From: Eubacterium sp.
GTDB lineage: Bacteria; Bacillota; Clostridia; Lachnospirales; Lachnospiraceae
Reading direction: 5' to 3'
DNA length: 64,000 nt
Assembly (NCBI GenBank): GCA_017433825.1
Contig: JAFRGL010000013.1
Location: forward strand, 163,277 to 227,276
Shown here: one piece after another, positions 46,875 through 54,660 of the stretch
Layout of the letters: the number at the start of each line of letters is the position of its first letter
Numbering within the stretch: the stretch's first letter is position 1
Translations under genes and position numbers: made by a program
The notes under the pieces: model-generated
The model's input: only the letters and a program-made list of their open reading frames with translations
The model's database searches: none
What the model was told of the DNA's origin: nothing

Positions 46875-49355
46875 TTACTCGTAGGCGTCGGAAAGGAAAA
46901 TGAGACGCACGACCCTGGTGATGCAGTCGGTCAGTGCTTTTCTGTCCAGGGTGCCGTCCGCCAGGGCCGCCAGGATGTTTTCCCGGTCGGCATACTGTCC
47001 GGGCATGACAAGGTCATTTCCGGCCCTCATGCATCCGGCTGCGCAGCATTCATCGCCGGTTTCCGTGGTGGTCCAGTCGGTCATGATGGCGCCGTCGAAG
47101 CCGTTTTCGCAGCGGGCATATTTCATGCAGAGGTCATAATTGTTGGCCGCATGAATGCCGTTGATGCGGTTGTAGCTGGTCATGATGGATTTGGTGCCGC
47201 CCTCCCGGATGGCAATGCCGAATCCGCGCAGGTAGATTTCCCTCAAGGCCCGTTCGGACAGGATGCTGTCGGATGCCATACGGTCGTCTTCCTGGTTGTT
47301 GCAGGCATAATGCTTTATGGTGGTGAAGCATCCGGGCCTGCTCTGGACGCCCCTTGCCATGGCCGCAGCGGTTTTCCCGGCTATGAAGGGATCTTCGGAA
47401 TAATACTCGAAGTTCCTGCCGCATAAGGGATCCCTGTGGATGTTCATGCCGGGGGCCAGCCAGAAGGTTACATGGAAAAGATTCATTTCCTCGGCGACAG
47501 CTTTGCCGATTTCTTCTACAAGCTCTTCATCCCAGGTCTGGGCCAGCAGCGTACCGATGGGGAATGCGGTGCAGAACTGGAAATACTCTTCACCTTCCGG
47601 CGCAGGGCCGTCATACATGAAGCCGCCGTCCATGGATGCCTCGAGGGGAAGCCTGGCAATCTGCCCGTCTTTTACATGATAGCTTCTGGTAAGCCTTAAG
47701 CCCGCCGGGCCGTCCGCCAGCACCACCGGCGCTACACCGTCTTCCGCTGCGATGCTGCTGGTTTCCGCCGCAGATCCGGGCACGGTTATACCCGCGGCTC
47801 CCAGTGCGCTGCCCTGCCCTTTCGCGGGTTCGCCGCAGGCAAGGGCTGCAAGTTTCTCATCAGAAAGGCCGGCGGCAAGCTCAGCCGCTTCGTCTTCCTG
47901 TTCCTTCCAGTCGTAATTTACAAACCAGCTGGGCAGGCCGCTTATATCATATTCAAACGCAGGCACATTTTCCGCCGCGGCTTCCATGGCTGCGAAATGC
48001 GCCGCCCGGACCGCGTCTTCCGGCTGCAGTTCCTCTATCTCCTGCTGCAGCGGGCAGATTTCCTCCACGAATTTCAGGTAATGGTCCCTTTCAAGCTTCA
48101 GCACCGCTGCGGGCTTCGCGTCCGCCAGGCTTCCGCCCAGGTAAAGCAGGTAGCCGCCTTTTTCCACCGCATAAGCACGGTTGGCTTTGTCAAAGGAGGC
48201 CAGTTCGTCCGGGCCGAACAGGAGACGCACCATGCAGCTTTCGCCCGGCGCCAGGGCAGATGTTTTCGCAAAAGCGACAAGCCTCCTGTATTCCTTCACC
48301 AGCGTACCCTTCGGAAGGCCCGCGTACAGCTGGACCACTTCCCGGCCGGCGTACGTACTGCCCGTATTGGTTACCTTTGCCTTCACGCACACCCTGCCTT
48401 CGCTGCCGAAGGTCAGGCCTTCGAATTCCGTCGTAAACTGTGTGTAGGAAAGTCCGTGGCCGAAGCTGTATTTTACGGGAATGTCAAAGCTGTCGAAATA
48501 CCGGTATCCGACGAAAATGCCTTCCTTGTAGACTTCGTGCAACGTATCGCCGTCATTGCCGGAAAAAGCGGCTGCCGCCGGGTAATCCGTATAGGAAAGC
48601 GCCCAGGTATCCGTCAGTCTGCCGGAGGGCACCACGTCGCCGGACAGTACGTCCGCCACGGCATAACCGGCTTCCTGGCCGGGCTGCATGGCGTACAGGA
48701 CAGCCTTAATCTGCGGGAATTCGTCCGTAAAGCCCAGGTCCACGATGCTGCCCGCGTTGATGATAACCACCACGTTTTTATACAGCGCGCAGGTCTGCGC
48801 CACCAGTTCCTTTTCCTCGTCACTTAAGTAATAATCGCCGCCTTCGGCCTTCCTGTCCTTGCCTTCGCCGGCCACACGCGCCAGTACAAATACGGCCGTA
48901 TCGGCATCGGTTCTGGTAATGGCCGGTCCTGCGGGGAAGACAAAAGGATTCTCCGCGTAAGCAAAGAAAATGAATATCCCCTGTTCTTTTACAATCTTCT
49001 GGATTCTGTCCCGCCAGGCGTTGCGGGCGTCATTGTAAATCCGCCTGTAATCTTCAATCCAGTCCCTGCTGGTTATCTCAAAGCCTGATTCCGCCAGGCC
49101 TTCATAAATCGGGATGTTCCTGCGCTCATTGACGTCGCCTGAGCCGGTGCCGCCTTTGATGGTTACCGCCGCGCCGGAACCGAAAAGTGCGACTTTGCTG
49201 CCTTTTTGCAATGGCAGAAGGCCGCCTTCATTTTTCAGGAGCACCATGCCTTCGGCTGCCGCCCTTCTGGAAAGGGCCGCATGATCCAGCTCATACAGTT
49301 CCATCGTCAAATCCTTTGTTCCGGATAATACACGTTCTTTTATTTTTCTTGCCAT
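46875..49355 (-). CDS. GH3 beta-glucosidase-like enzyme, domains in inverted order
   Basis: 826 residues, cytoplasmic (no signal). The usual C-terminal alpha/beta sandwich comes first (GMVLLKNEGGLLPLQKGSKV, IKGGTGSGDVNERR), then a FnIII-like domain (GREVVQLYAGLPKGTLVKEY). The TIM barrel comes last: WLAPGMNIHRDPLCGRNFEY, TIKHYACNNQEDDRM, and the nucleophile Asp in GAIMTDWTTTETG near residue 760. This permuted order is known for a subset of GH3. It likely cleaves beta-glucosides or related plant glycosides taken into the cell. RBS GGAGG lies before the ATG. It faces the two MoaF-like genes across about 120 nt. Confidence 0.88.
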   Translation of the reverse strand: MARKIKERVLSGTKDLTMELYELDHAALSRRAAAEGMVLLKNEGGLLPLQKGSKVALFGSGAAVTIKGGTGSGDVNERRNIPIYEGLAESGFEITSRDWIEDYRRIYNDARNAWRDRIQKIVKEQGIFIFFAYAENPFVFPAGPAITRTDADTAVFVLARVAGEGKDRKAEGGDYYLSDEEKELVAQTCALYKNVVVIINAGSIVDLGFTDEFPQIKAVLYAMQPGQEAGYAVADVLSGDVVPSGRLTDTWALSYTDYPAAAAFSGNDGDTLHEVYKEGIFVGYRYFDSFDIPVKYSFGHGLSYTQFTTEFEGLTFGSEGRVCVKAKVTNTGSTYAGREVVQLYAGLPKGTLVKEYRRLVAFAKTSALAPGESCMVRLLFGPDELASFDKANRAYAVEKGGYLLYLGGSLADAKPAAVLKLERDHYLKFVEEICPLQQEIEELQPEDAVRAAHFAAMEAAAENVPAFEYDISGLPSWFVNYDWKEQEDEAAELAAGLSDEKLAALACGEPAKGQGSALGAAGITVPGSAAETSSIAAEDGVAPVVLADGPAGLRLTRSYHVKDGQIARLPLEASMDGGFMYDGPAPEGEEYFQFCTAFPIGTLLAQTWDEELVEEIGKAVAEEMNLFHVTFWLAPGMNIHRDPLCGRNFEYYSEDPFIAGKTAAAMARGVQSRPGCFTTIKHYACNNQEDDRMASDSILSERALREIYLRGFGIAIREGGTKSIMTSYNRINGIHAANNYDLCMKYARCENGFDGAIMTDWTTTETGDECCAAGCMRAGNDLVMPGQYADRENILAALADGTLDRKALTDCITRVVRLIFLSDAYE

Positions 49356-49473
49356 ACAAATCCTCCGGGTTTATCATAATAATGGACAGTAAACAGGCTG
49401 CCGCCTTATGACACCGCGTTATACATGCCGGACGGCCTTCCTCAAAAATGATTGTAACACAGGAGACACAAAG

Positions 49474-50331
49474 ATGAAAGAAAAGAAACCCGGCAAGCCG
49501 GAATTTCCCAAAAAATTCGACGGTTTTTCCCAGTACCGGCCGCCGCTTTCCTTTGATTTGCTTGGCAGAAGCTTTACCTGCGTTATGGATTCCGGCTATG
49601 ACTACGTGCTGAAATTCACCGATGAGAAAAAGCTTTCCTTCAAGGAAGCGGGAAAACGGGCCAAATCCTACGCCTATGAATGCCTGAAATGCGATGACCG
49701 GACCTATTTTGTGAACTTTGAACTGACGGGCAGCAATCCCCGGTGCGGCCTTTCCGTAGTACTGGATCTGGAGCAGGATCTGACCACCTTTGTCTTCGCC
49801 TGGACCGGACTGAATCCGAAACTGCCCAAACTGCCTTCCACCAGCATCGTCTTCGGGGCAGTTTTAAAAGAGGACGGCACCCTGGCGGAGCGCAGGCACG
49901 GTTATACCGCGGACCTGACCGGCCTTGCCATTCACTGGTATTACTCCACCATGGAGGTGGTGCATGTATACACCAGCGAGCGCTACTACCGCATCGCCCT
50001 GCCCCAGTCATTCCTGGATAAAATGGCGGCAAAAGGCACGCCCATCGAGGACGGCGGCCCAAGCCTCGTTCATTTCTTCGAGGAGCCGGCCAATTATGTG
50101 AAGATCAAGGACGGCATTTACCTGCTTTCCTTTGTGGAGGAGCAGATGCACCGGGAACTCGGCGCGGGCGGCAGCATGCTGTACCTGATGGATTTGAACC
50201 GGATGCATGACGTGGGCCGCGGTTTCGGCATCGGCTTCGACGGCAGGCCGGAAAACTACACCTTCGGCGCTTTCGGCGAGCCTGTGGAGCATGAGCTCAT
50301 GGACAAACCCAGCTATTACTGGATACGTTAA
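49474..50331 (+). CDS. MoaF-like protein, tandem copy 1
   Basis: 285 residues from the ATG at 49474 (CAGGAG upstream). PPLSFDLLGRSFTCVMDSGYD begins the first calycin-like barrel. DRTYFVNFELTGSNPRCGLS follows, and then LAERRHGYTADLTGLAIHWYY starts the second, ending KPSYYWIR. By eye it is roughly 70% identical to the next gene and is more distantly related to the protein at 26335-28125. The reaction is unknown. Divergent from the GH3 gene, with which it may share a control region and a glycoside-derived substrate. Confidence 0.72.
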   Translation: MKEKKPGKPEFPKKFDGFSQYRPPLSFDLLGRSFTCVMDSGYDYVLKFTDEKKLSFKEAGKRAKSYAYECLKCDDRTYFVNFELTGSNPRCGLSVVLDLEQDLTTFVFAWTGLNPKLPKLPSTSIVFGAVLKEDGTLAERRHGYTADLTGLAIHWYYSTMEVVHVYTSERYYRIALPQSFLDKMAAKGTPIEDGGPSLVHFFEEPANYVKIKDGIYLLSFVEEQMHRELGAGGSMLYLMDLNRMHDVGRGFGIGFDGRPENYTFGAFGEPVEHELMDKPSYYWIR

Positions 50332-50371
50332 GGAACCGGCAGATTTTGCATTTAGAATAAGGAGAATGAAA

Positions 50372-51220
50372 ATGAAGAAGAATGCAGCTGAATTTCCCAA
50401 GAAATATGAAGGCCTTTCCCAGTACAGGCCTCCCCTGTGCTTCGAACTGACAGGCAGAAGCTTCACCCTTGTCATGGACTCAGGTTACGACTATGTAATG
50501 ACGTTCAAAAGCGATGATGAGCTGACCTTCGGCAAGACAGAGGAAGAACCGAAAGCTTATGCTTACAACTGCCTGAAGGCGGACGACCGGATTTATTTCG
50601 TCAACTTCGAAATGACCGGCTCCAGCCCGCGTACGGGCCTTTCCGCCGTACTGGACCTGGAACAGGACCTGGTAACCTTCGTCTTTGCCTATGAAGGCCT
50701 GAACCCGAAAATGCCCCGGCTTCCTTCCCTGGAATATGTGTTCGGCGCGATTTTAAAGGAGGACGGTACGCTGGCGGAACGGCGTCACGGCTTTACCGCT
50801 GACATGGTGGGCATGTGCGTCCACTGGTACTACGCCACCCTCGAGGTTATCCATATCTATTCCAGCGAACGGTATTACCGGATTGCCATCCCCCAGTCCT
50901 TCCTTGACAAGATGGAAGCCAAAGGCACGCCCATGGAAGGCGGCGGCCCCGACACCGTGAATTTCTTCGAGGAGCCTGCCAGCTATATCAAGATAAAGGA
51001 CGGCATTTATCTGTTTGCCTTCGTGGAGGAACTGATGGCCCGCAAACGCGGCAGCGGCAACTCCATGCTTTTTGTCATCAACCTGGACAGGATGCACGAC
51101 GTGGGCAGAAGCTTCGGCTACAATGCCGACGGCGAGCGTGAAAACTACACCTTCGGCGCCGTCGGCGAGCCGGTGGAGCACGAGCTTGTGGACAAGCCCA
51201 GCATCTACTGGATTCGTTAA
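50372..51220 (+). CDS. MoaF-like protein, tandem copy 2
   Basis: 282 residues from the ATG at 50372 (AAGGAG upstream); longer frames read back into copy 1. It shares with copy 1 the blocks MDSGYDYV, YFVNFE, VLDLEQDL, LKEDGTLAERRHG, SERYYRIA, SFLDKM and the C-terminal GEPVEHEL...WIR. This is a clear tandem duplication. It probably differs in specificity, because differences cluster in the loops (for example residues 45-60). A terminator follows. Confidence 0.72.
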   Translation: MKKNAAEFPKKYEGLSQYRPPLCFELTGRSFTLVMDSGYDYVMTFKSDDELTFGKTEEEPKAYAYNCLKADDRIYFVNFEMTGSSPRTGLSAVLDLEQDLVTFVFAYEGLNPKMPRLPSLEYVFGAILKEDGTLAERRHGFTADMVGMCVHWYYATLEVIHIYSSERYYRIAIPQSFLDKMEAKGTPMEGGGPDTVNFFEEPASYIKIKDGIYLFAFVEELMARKRGSGNSMLFVINLDRMHDVGRSFGYNADGERENYTFGAVGEPVEHELVDKPSIYWIR

Positions 51221-51232
51221 CCGCCTGTAAAT

Positions 51233-51285
51233 AAAAAGGCTGCCGCTTTCAAGCAGATTTCCTGCGGCACGCGGCAGCCTTTTAT
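51233..51285 (+). terminator. terminator of the MoaF-like pair
   Basis: AAAGGCTGCCGC (51235-51246) pairs with GCGGCAGCCTTT (51271-51282), followed by TTATCTTTT. Confidence 0.8.
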
Positions 51286-51312
51286 CTTTTCTTTTATCCG
51301 GGAGGAAGACTC

Positions 51313-52359
51313 ATGCAGACCGGGGACAGACTGTATGTGTTCGACAATATCAAAGGCATCTTAATCTATCTCGTGGTCTTCGCCCACCTTCTGGAGTGCG
51401 CAGGCCTTACGGGCTGTTTTGCCTACCGTCTGATCTATGTCTTCCACATGCCCATGTTTCTGTTTGTCAGCGGCTTCTTCGCCCGCTTTTCCCCGAAAAA
51501 GCTACTGACTGACCTGGTCTGGCCTTATGTGCTGTTCCAGGTGGTTTTCCTGCTGTTTGACGGCTTCGTCATCAATCCGGGAACATTCCGCCTGCAGTTT
51601 ACAAAGCCTTACTGGATCCTCTGGTATCTTTTTGTTTTAATCATTTATACACTGCTGACAGGCATCATAAAACCGAAAAAACCGGTCATTCAGATAACCG
51701 CCGTCGCAGTGTTTACGGTTCTGGCCCTGCTGGCCGGCTATGCAGGCAGACTCGGCTATGAATTCTCCGCCTCCCGGCTTATCGTATTTTCACCGTTTTT
51801 CTTCTCCGGCTTTTTCCTTGGGCAGAATAAATCCTTCAAAGACCGGCTTTCCAAAAAAAGCCGGGACGAGGCCAGATGGAAGGAACTTTATCCGAACCTG
51901 AAATACGCAGGCGGCAGCGCTTTTGCGGTTTCCCCCGCAGCGGTTGTCTACGCCGCAATAGCCGTCGTTTTATGCATTCTCCTGCTGATCCGGCTTCCGC
52001 AGATTACACCGAGGGTGCTCTGGGGTTCTTACCCCTACGCTTCCACCGGCACCGGACCGGTCATCCGACTTCTGTGCCTTCTCATGGCCGCAGTGTGGAT
52101 CTGCCTGGCACTCTTTACCGTGCCGGATAAAAAGCTTTTCGTGCTCACCACTGCCGGCAGGAATTCCTTATCGGTCTACCTGCTGCACGTCTTTATCTGC
52201 CGTCTTCTGTCCAAATACAGAATCTTAAGGGGTCTGCCGGCCGTCTGGGCGGTCTGCCTTGGGCTGGCTTTCGTCATCGTCCTCCTCCTGGGAAGCGAAC
52301 CTGTGGCGAAAGTCTTCCGCAAAATCGCCACGGCATGGTGGATCAGGCCTCACCGTTAG
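51313..52359 (+). CDS. integral membrane acyltransferase (acyltransferase 3 family)
   Basis: 348 residues with about ten membrane segments. N-terminal RLYVFDNIKGILIYLVVFAH holds the conserved catalytic-type His after the first helix, followed by RLIYVFHMPMFLFVSGFF. This is typical of fucose-4-O-acetylase-like and OafA-like transferases, which acetylate surface sugars from cytoplasmic acyl-CoA. The ATG at 51313 has GGGAGGAAG upstream. Convergent with a second acyltransferase gene; the 155-nt gap holds repeat copy 2. Confidence 0.82.
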   Translation: MQTGDRLYVFDNIKGILIYLVVFAHLLECAGLTGCFAYRLIYVFHMPMFLFVSGFFARFSPKKLLTDLVWPYVLFQVVFLLFDGFVINPGTFRLQFTKPYWILWYLFVLIIYTLLTGIIKPKKPVIQITAVAVFTVLALLAGYAGRLGYEFSASRLIVFSPFFFSGFFLGQNKSFKDRLSKKSRDEARWKELYPNLKYAGGSAFAVSPAAVVYAAIAVVLCILLLIRLPQITPRVLWGSYPYASTGTGPVIRLLCLLMAAVWICLALFTVPDKKLFVLTTAGRNSLSVYLLHVFICRLLSKYRILRGLPAVWAVCLGLAFVIVLLLGSEPVAKVFRKIATAWWIRPHR

Positions 52360-52404
52360 CAACCTCCCGTCCGGGCACAAAAAAACGGTTTTATAACCGC
52401 TGAA

Positions 52405-52493
52405 TGTGTGACTGGATTTCCCTGCAGACCGTATTGGAGCGTTTTTCACGACGAATGCGACCTGCGGTCTGCGGGACCTTCAGTCACAAAACA
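52405..52493. repeat. structured intergenic repeat, copy 2
   Basis: Bounded by GTGACTG (52408-52414) and CAGTCAC (52481-52487). Inside, GCAGACC pairs fully with GGTCTGC. The core CAGACCGTATTGGAGCG then TTTTTCACGACGAATGCGACC matches copy 1 except for a few purine or pyrimidine transitions. It lies between two convergent acyltransferase genes. Confidence 0.7.
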
Positions 52494-52514
52494 CGCAGTT
52501 GCAAAACATTTGAT

Positions 52515-53552
52515 TTACAGTATTTTATTGAAGAACGGCACCTTCCGCAGGAATATATCCGCAATCCATGCCAGGACAAAAGATATCACCACCAGCAGCA
52601 CGACGCCTAAGAAGCCGCCGTGGAGGAACGGATCCCATTTCAGGACGGTATAAGCCAGCCAGATGAAGACCATATGAATCAGGTAGATACCGAAACTGTG
52701 TCTGTCCGCAGCCAGCAGGAACCTGTCTGCCCTGCCATCATCCCTCACCTTCAGATAATGCACCATTCCCGTGATGCCGTAGGTCTGCAGGATAACCAGG
52801 ACAGATGAATAGTTGAACAGCCTGTCCAGCGGGTTTATGAGCAGTTTCCAGCGGATAACCGTAACGATGATAATCGCAATGGTAGCAATAACCGTCCACA
52901 TCAGATAATGTGAGAAATTCTTCTTGAATCCCCACTTCTTCAGATAAAAGCCGAAAAACATCCAGAACGGATAAATGGAAGAAACATGGATGTAAAAACC
53001 GATTTTAATGTCCCAGCCCGTCACAAATGGCAGGATGGACAGAAATGCGATATACACCCCCAGCAGATATTTCATATCCTGCTGTCTCGCCTTTGCGGCA
53101 ATCATCCGGTAGAAAGGCAGCAGCAGGTACAGCCCGATGAGGGCGTACAGATACCACAGGTGCGCCCATGACTGGCCAGCGAAAACCGCGTAAATACCGT
53201 TTTTGAAAGTTTCCCCCGGGCTGCTGCCGGTTCCGGCTGCATAAACCGTATCCAGAACGGCGAAAATTACGCCGAAGCAGATAAGGGCCTTCAGTGCCCT
53301 TGCTACATAAGAGGAAAACAGCTTGGGATAGGTTACCTTCCGCTCCGGATCCAGAAGCAGCATGCCCGTCACCATCATGAAGGCCGGCACGCCCCATTTC
53401 ATATTGTTTAAGACCGACCAGTACGCTGCATTTGCCGTACCCATGGAAGCACTGTAGGCAGAAATGCCCTGGCTCAGCACATGGATAAAAATAATGGCGA
53501 TACAGGCAAGCGCCCTTAAATAACTGTATTCCTTAATCTTTTCCGTTTTCAT
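52515..53552 (-). CDS. integral membrane acyltransferase (acyltransferase 3 family), second gene
   Basis: About 345 residues from the ATG at 53550-53552 (GGGG 7 nt upstream); an ATG at 53585 is possible. About ten membrane helices. N-terminal EYSYLRALACIAIIFIHVLS carries the conserved Arg and His of the family. WGVPAFMMVTGMLLLDPERK and a late FGIYLIHMVFIWLAYTV follow, of WecH/YiaH type. It is probably an O-acetyltransferase for cell-surface glycans. It is not closely similar to its convergent neighbour beyond the family level. Confidence 0.82.
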   Translation of the reverse strand: MKTEKIKEYSYLRALACIAIIFIHVLSQGISAYSASMGTANAAYWSVLNNMKWGVPAFMMVTGMLLLDPERKVTYPKLFSSYVARALKALICFGVIFAVLDTVYAAGTGSSPGETFKNGIYAVFAGQSWAHLWYLYALIGLYLLLPFYRMIAAKARQQDMKYLLGVYIAFLSILPFVTGWDIKIGFYIHVSSIYPFWMFFGFYLKKWGFKKNFSHYLMWTVIATIAIIIVTVIRWKLLINPLDRLFNYSSVLVILQTYGITGMVHYLKVRDDGRADRFLLAADRHSFGIYLIHMVFIWLAYTVLKWDPFLHGGFLGVVLLVVISFVLAWIADIFLRKVPFFNKIL

Positions 53553-53660
53553 TAAAATCCCCGTCACTTCATCAGAACCGCTCACGCAGTCCCGGATAAT
53601 CAGAAATCATCTGTATGTAAAATCGAACACGGGGAGTACTTCCCCGTGTTCTGATAATCC

Positions 53661-54515
53661 TTACGGATAAAAATCGCCGTCGTCTCCGATACAGCCGTTG
53701 TCATCGTTGCTCTGCTGTCCGCCTTCACCGCCGCCGGCCGCTGCCGCAGCGGCTGCTTCCGCTTCTGCCTGTGCTCTTGCTGCTTCCGCTTCCGCTGCTG
53801 CCTGGGCTGCTGCTGCCGCTTCAGCTTCAGCCTGAGCCTGGGCTGCAGCTTCCGCCTCAGCCTGCTGTCTCGCCAGCTCTTCCGCTTCAGCCTGGGCCCT
53901 TGCTTCCTCTTCCAGTCTGACTACCGCAAGTTCGTATTCCTTGGAATTGACCATCTCATGGCTAGATGTGCTCTCGTATTTCAGGAAAGCAACCTCATCC
54001 TCCAGACAGATTTCACATTCCTTCATGTCCTCCAGCGGGAAGCCGTGGATAACCTTCTGCGTATCATCCTCAAAGGTAAGCTGCAGCTGGTATTCCGGGG
54101 TGATTTCGAATTCATCCGGCGCGGCTTCGCTGTCCGCTTCTTCCGGCGCTTTCCAGAATACAACTACTTCCTCATCCTTTGCGACGGCATCTTCACCCGC
54201 CGGGATCAGGGATTCCGGGAACTCCTCCACCGGGTAGACCCCGAAGGACAGGGCTTTAATCTCCATGCCGGTGGAATTCTTCATACGGAATTCAAAGGCG
54301 TCTTTTTCCTCTGTACCGAAGGTACGAAGAACGACTTCCTCCTCTTCGGATACCGAAGATACCTCCGATACGGAAGATGCCTCCGAAACAGAGGATACTT
54401 CCGCTGCGGAAGAGCTTTCCGAAACCGCAGCCTCTTCTTTATTCGAACCGCAGCCGGACAAAAGCGCTGCTGTCATCACAGCTGCCAGCATTGCTGCTGT
54501 TATTCTTTTCTTCAT
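53661..54515 (-). CDS. lipoprotein with Ser/Glu linker and Ala/Glu coiled coil
   Basis: 284 residues. Lipobox ALLSGC with mature GSNKEE. Residues 29-62 are imperfect SSVSE repeats. A globular domain follows at about 65-195 (TFGTEEKDAFEFRMKNSTGM, IKALSFGVYPVEEFPESLIP, YQLQLTFEDDTQKVIHGFPL). Residues 200-270 are Ala/Glu/Gln-rich and predicted coiled coil (ARAQAEAEELARQQAEAEAA), ending GGQQSNDDNGCIGDDGDFYP. The globular part resembles domains that describe ligand-induced side-chain positions, but I cannot name it. It lies downstream of the GBS-Bsp/transglutaminase gene, same strand. Confidence 0.7.
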   Translation of the reverse strand: MKKRITAAMLAAVMTAALLSGCGSNKEEAAVSESSSAAEVSSVSEASSVSEVSSVSEEEEVVLRTFGTEEKDAFEFRMKNSTGMEIKALSFGVYPVEEFPESLIPAGEDAVAKDEEVVVFWKAPEEADSEAAPDEFEITPEYQLQLTFEDDTQKVIHGFPLEDMKECEICLEDEVAFLKYESTSSHEMVNSKEYELAVVRLEEEARAQAEAEELARQQAEAEAAAQAQAEAEAAAAAQAAAEAEAARAQAEAEAAAAAAAGGGEGGQQSNDDNGCIGDDGDFYP

Positions 54516-54660
54516 GTTTATTTTCCTCCTAAGCTGTACGCCTTTACAGGCTCATGTGATACTCATTTCCTGCGTATTTATTATTTATCACAGATCGGGC
54601 GTCCCTGTCTACTCAAAATTGCCGTTCTGCCGGTTCATGGTGGCTGTTCCGCTACAAAAG

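Noticed and set aside
38385-52449. Minus-strand ORFs at 38385-38585 and 52225-52449 both starting MKNxPIRSAG
   Set aside because: The shared start lies inside the structured repeat copies; there is no RBS, and the frames diverge at once outside the repeat. Better explained as a repeat than a peptide family.
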